Both the position numbers and the translations under genes were made by a program. 64,000 nucleotides of DNA from Colwellia sp. Its GTDB lineage: Bacteria > Pseudomonadota > Gammaproteobacteria > Enterobacterales > Alteromonadaceae. The notes beneath the pieces were generated by a model, which saw only the letters and a program-made list of their open reading frames with translations, made no database searches and was not told where the DNA came from. This document shows positions 61,304-64,000 of this stretch, piece by piece. The stretch is from assembly GCA_016765685.1 (NCBI GenBank), contig JAESPR010000058.1:5425-69424 (forward strand), written 5' to 3'. Position 1 is the first letter of the stretch. Each line of letters begins with the position of its first letter.

Positions 61304-62194
61304 ATGAACAGTAAAACCCACTTAGGCCATCAAGCAAAAAAACGTTTTGGTCAAAACTTTCTTCATAATGAAGCCGTCATTAGCGATATTATTGATGCCA
61401 TCAATCCTGAACCAGGTGAAAATTTAGTTGAAATTGGTCCAGGTCTTGGTGCATTAACCGAGCCGGTAGTCGAACGTGCAAAAAAACTATCGGTCGTTGA
61501 GCTAGACAGAGATTTAGCCAAAAGATTACGTCACCACCCTTTTTTAGCGCCGCATTTAACTATTTATGAAACAGATGCCTTAAATTTTGATTTTGCTCAG
61601 TTAGTAAAAAGCGACGATGGCACAGAAAAGCCCTTACGTATATTTGGCAACTTGCCTTACAATATTTCAACACCGCTTATTTTTCATCTGTTAACCTTTA
61701 AAGATAAGGTTAAAGACATGCACTTTATGCTGCAAAAAGAAGTGGTAGAACGAATGGCATCAGGACCAGACTGTAAAGCCTATGGCCGTTTATCCATCAT
61801 GACACAATATCAGTGCCAAGTAATGCCAGTGATGGAAATAGGCCCAGAAGCATTTAAACCGGCGCCTAAGGTTGACTCTGCTATTGTGCGTTTAATACCT
61901 CACCACGAAATTAAAAACCCAGTAAAAGACATTAACGCACTGAACACGGTTTGCTTAGCGGCATTTAACCAACGTAGAAAAACCATTCGTAATGGCTTTA
62001 AAAAGCTCATCAGCGTTGAACAATTAACTAGCCTTGATATTGATGCGAACCTGCGCCCTGAAAATTTAACTCTAGATGATTACATCAAACTGGCCAATTT
62101 TATTGTTGATAACCCGCCAGTTGAACAGCATGAAAAAAGTGATAAAAAACCATCTAGACGAGCAATGAAAAGAGCGCAAGAACAAGCGCAATAA
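61304..62194 (+). CDS. rsmA: 16S rRNA dimethyladenosine transferase RsmA (KsgA)
   Basis: A 296-residue SAM-dependent enzyme that dimethylates A1518 and A1519 in 16S rRNA. It has [16 protein letters not shown] motif [12 protein letters not shown], acidic motif [12 protein letters not shown], catalytic [15 protein letters not shown] and [15 protein letters not shown]. The C-terminus has a basic extension ([18 protein letters not shown]). An AGAGAAA motif precedes the ATG. It is followed after only 32 nt by apaH, without apaG between. Confidence 0.96.
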   Translation: MNSKTHLGHQAKKRFGQNFLHNEAVISDIIDAINPEPGENLVEIGPGLGALTEPVVERAKKLSVVELDRDLAKRLRHHPFLAPHLTIYETDALNFDFAQLVKSDDGTEKPLRIFGNLPYNISTPLIFHLLTFKDKVKDMHFMLQKEVVERMASGPDCKAYGRLSIMTQYQCQVMPVMEIGPEAFKPAPKVDSAIVRLIPHHEIKNPVKDINALNTVCLAAFNQRRKTIRNGFKKLISVEQLTSLDIDANLRPENLTLDDYIKLANFIVDNPPVEQHEKSDKKPSRRAMKRAQEQAQ

Positions 62195-62226
62195 ATACTT
62201 TTAAAAACATTCATGGTTAAAACTCA

Positions 62227-63063
62227 ATGGCTATTTATCTCGTAGGTGATATTCAAGGTTGTTATCACGAACTTAACGCCCTGCTAAAACAAGTCGCCTT
62301 TAATCCTAACATCGACCAACTCTATTTAGCCGGTGATCTTGTTGCCCGAGGACCTGATTCCTTAGCAACCTTACGCTTGGTAAAATCACTCGGACACTCA
62401 GCAAAAATAGTACTTGGCAACCATGACTTACACCTGCTTGCGGTTTATGAAGGAATAAAAAAAGTAAAAAAACAAGACACACTTGACCCGTTACTCAATG
62501 CTCACGATATTGATGAGCTGATGAACTGGCTAGCACAGCAACCGTTATTACAGCAAATTGGCAATGACAATGCTTACATGAGTCATGCCGGCATCAGCCC
62601 ACAATGGAGTTTGCAACAAGCCATAATACAAGCTGACTTTGTTCATCAACGACTTAGTTCTACCAATAGAAAACAATGGTTATCTGTTATGTATGGTGAA
62701 AAACCCAATGATTGGCAACAAGCCAAAACTGACATAGAAAAATTCCGTTATAGTGTTAATGCTTTTACCCGCATGCGTTACTGTTATAAAAATAAACAAC
62801 TGGAATTTGAACATAAATTAGCACCTGATGCCTACTTTGAAAAGGAAGAAAACACCCTAGAACTGCTACCTTGGTATCAACTATCATCAACCGTTAATAA
62901 TACAACATGGGTGTTTGGTCACTGGGCGACGTTAATGGGAGTGTGTTCGCATTCAAACGTTTACGCATTAGATACCGGCTGTGTTTGGGGAAAACATCTC
63001 ACTATGCTGCGTTGGCACGATAAAAAAATATTGGTCGAACCAGCACATAAACTTAACAATTAA
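62227..63063 (+). CDS. apaH: Bis(5'-nucleosyl)-tetraphosphatase ApaH
   Basis: A 278-residue symmetrical Ap4A hydrolase of the metallophosphatase fold: VGDIQGCYHELNALL, LAGDLVARGPDSLAT, VLGNHDLHLLAV, SHAGISPQW and the closing VFGHWATLMGV. It cleaves Ap4A (and can decap Np4-capped RNA in E. coli). Last gene of the conserved block. The 294-bp gap after it (63064-63357) is AT-rich with no recognised element. Confidence 0.96.
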   Translation: MAIYLVGDIQGCYHELNALLKQVAFNPNIDQLYLAGDLVARGPDSLATLRLVKSLGHSAKIVLGNHDLHLLAVYEGIKKVKKQDTLDPLLNAHDIDELMNWLAQQPLLQQIGNDNAYMSHAGISPQWSLQQAIIQADFVHQRLSSTNRKQWLSVMYGEKPNDWQQAKTDIEKFRYSVNAFTRMRYCYKNKQLEFEHKLAPDAYFEKEENTLELLPWYQLSSTVNNTTWVFGHWATLMGVCSHSNVYALDTGCVWGKHLTMLRWHDKKILVEPAHKLNN

Positions 63064-63357
63064 GCTCATTTAGGGGTGAAAAAGCTGTGCAGCTTGATAT
63101 ACTCAATTTATTGCTGGGGTTTTATTGTTAAATATCTGTTAACTATCTATTAACTATTCATTAGGAATACTAAATATATGCGCATGATAGCCGATATAAA
63201 TACTGCCAGTCGTTAATCAGCTTATATATGGATAATAAGCGAAGAAAACTTACTGAACATAATAAAAATGAACTAACATAAGAGAATAAGACTTAATAAC
63301 CTTGTTTTCACTTGCTCTATAACTAATGCATTTGCTTAAAACTACTTGGTGGTATCT

Positions 63358-64000
63358 ATGAATTTAACTGTAGCCATGAAAATTATTGGTGGTTTTGCCA
63401 TCATTTCAATTCTACTTATTTTAACTAGTGTGATTTCTTTACTGAACTTGAACACCATTGATGAGTCGACTAGCCAACAAAATCAATTAGCAATTCCGAC
63501 GTTGAAGGGCAGTAACAAGCTTTCCTTGCAATTAGGCCAAATGTCAAATTCAGCGCTGAAAGGCTTTTACCAGAATGATCTTACCCTATTAAGCGAAAAC
63601 CTCAGCGCCTATAAAAAAATAGAAACTCAATTCACACCAGCATTTAAACAGCTTAAAATTTTAGTGCAAAATGAAAATAATTTACTGAGTAACTTAAATA
63701 AACTGACTCAAATATATGCAGCATTTGATGAGGAAGCAAATGCGGTATTCGCCAACAGAAAAACATCAATTGAACAAGGCATAATTTTAAGTGATAAAGT
63801 TAGTAGCTTAGAAGAAAAAGCAGACGATGCCGTCACCGTTTTATTAGATTTAGCCGACCACCGCCTAGCCGAGACTAAATTACAACGCGCCCTCAGCTTA
63901 AGTGAGCAGTTAGAAAATCAATTTAATGCCATTGTTTCTTCTGCTTTTGAATATCGAGATACATTATCTAACAATACTGCCGAACTAATAGAAAGTGAAG
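63358..64000 (+). CDS. Methyl-accepting chemotaxis protein, N-terminal part (runs off window)
   Basis: The frame is open from the ATG at 63358 to the window end (214 codons). It encodes TM1 (MKIIGGFAIISILLILTSVI) and a long helical periplasmic sensor with heptad-like Leu patterns (SLEEKADDAVTVLLDLADHR, SLSEQLENQFNAIVSS). The layout fits the four-helix-bundle or HBM-type sensor of chemotaxis receptors; HAMP and signalling domains would lie outside the window, so a histidine kinase or GGDEF receptor cannot be excluded. It is missing from the ORF track because it lacks a stop codon. Confidence 0.7.
   Translation, partial: MNLTVAMKIIGGFAIISILLILTSVISLLNLNTIDESTSQQNQLAIPTLKGSNKLSLQLGQMSNSALKGFYQNDLTLLSENLSAYKKIETQFTPAFKQLKILVQNENNLLSNLNKLTQIYAAFDEEANAVFANRKTSIEQGIILSDKVSSLEEKADDAVTVLLDLADHRLAETKLQRALSLSEQLENQFNAIVSSAFEYRDTLSNNTAELIESE

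Overview
The window is a low-GC, gene-dense chromosomal segment from a marine gammaproteobacterium. Gene content and order point to Alteromonadales, most likely Colwelliaceae (Colwellia/Thalassotalea-like). The evidence is a divergent mdh/argR pair and the conserved block rapA-rluA-djlA-lptD-surA-pdxA-rsmA-apaH. The species assignment is an inference from gene order and protein style; no database search was possible. No rRNA, tRNA, CRISPR array, transposase, integrase or insertion sequence was seen.

Layout. (1) 1-3.05 kb: the frameshifted 3' end of an acidic repeat protein, a TPR plus outer-membrane beta-barrel protein, a small secreted protein and an orphan OmpR-type response regulator. (2) 3.2-8.2 kb: mdh, argR with candidate ARG boxes, and a large hybrid histidine kinase. 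(3) 8.4-46.1 kb: a roughly 38-kb metal and metalloid defence region. In order it holds: a mercury operon (merR-merT-merP-merA); an arsenate module (GAPDH-arsJ); a CzcCBA-type RND operon; a second mer-like operon (barrel, MerP-like, MerT-like, thioredoxin-like, MerR) with its own MerR-type promoter; DoxX and msrAB; a MerR-copA operon with an unlisted 38-codon membrane ORF; a porin/diheme cytochrome unit; and a long Cus-type operon (DUF411 lipoprotein, CusCBA, PepSY protein, PepSY-NqrF-like fusion, DHSKM protein, cytochrome c, NTF2-like protein). (4) 46.5-50.6 kb: a dicarboxylate symporter, a PhoH2-type PIN-ATPase preceded by an overlapping 51-codon ORF, and a periplasmic binding protein. (5) 50.7-63.1 kb: the RNA polymerase recycling, rRNA modification, outer-membrane assembly and housekeeping block listed above, lacking apaG. 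(6) 63.36 kb to the end: the start of a chemotaxis receptor.

How the parts fit. Three metal units (CzcCBA, porin/cytochrome, CusCBA) each begin with a small secreted Cys/His-containing protein ending in an RPPI tail; these look like paralogous CopL-like leaders. Three MerR regulators have matching promoters with 19-20 bp spacers. The most unusual module is the electron-transfer tail of the Cus operon. In it, a PepSY membrane anchor is fused to an NqrF-like 2Fe-2S/FAD/NADH reductase, with a second PepSY protein and c-type cytochromes alongside. My working hypothesis is a trans-membrane redox system that sets the oxidation state of copper or silver in the periplasm while CusCBA exports it. That is inference, not demonstrated.

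Short interspersed repeats (a GTAGGTCG/CGACCTAC family and an AAGCAAG family) sit in several intergenic gaps.
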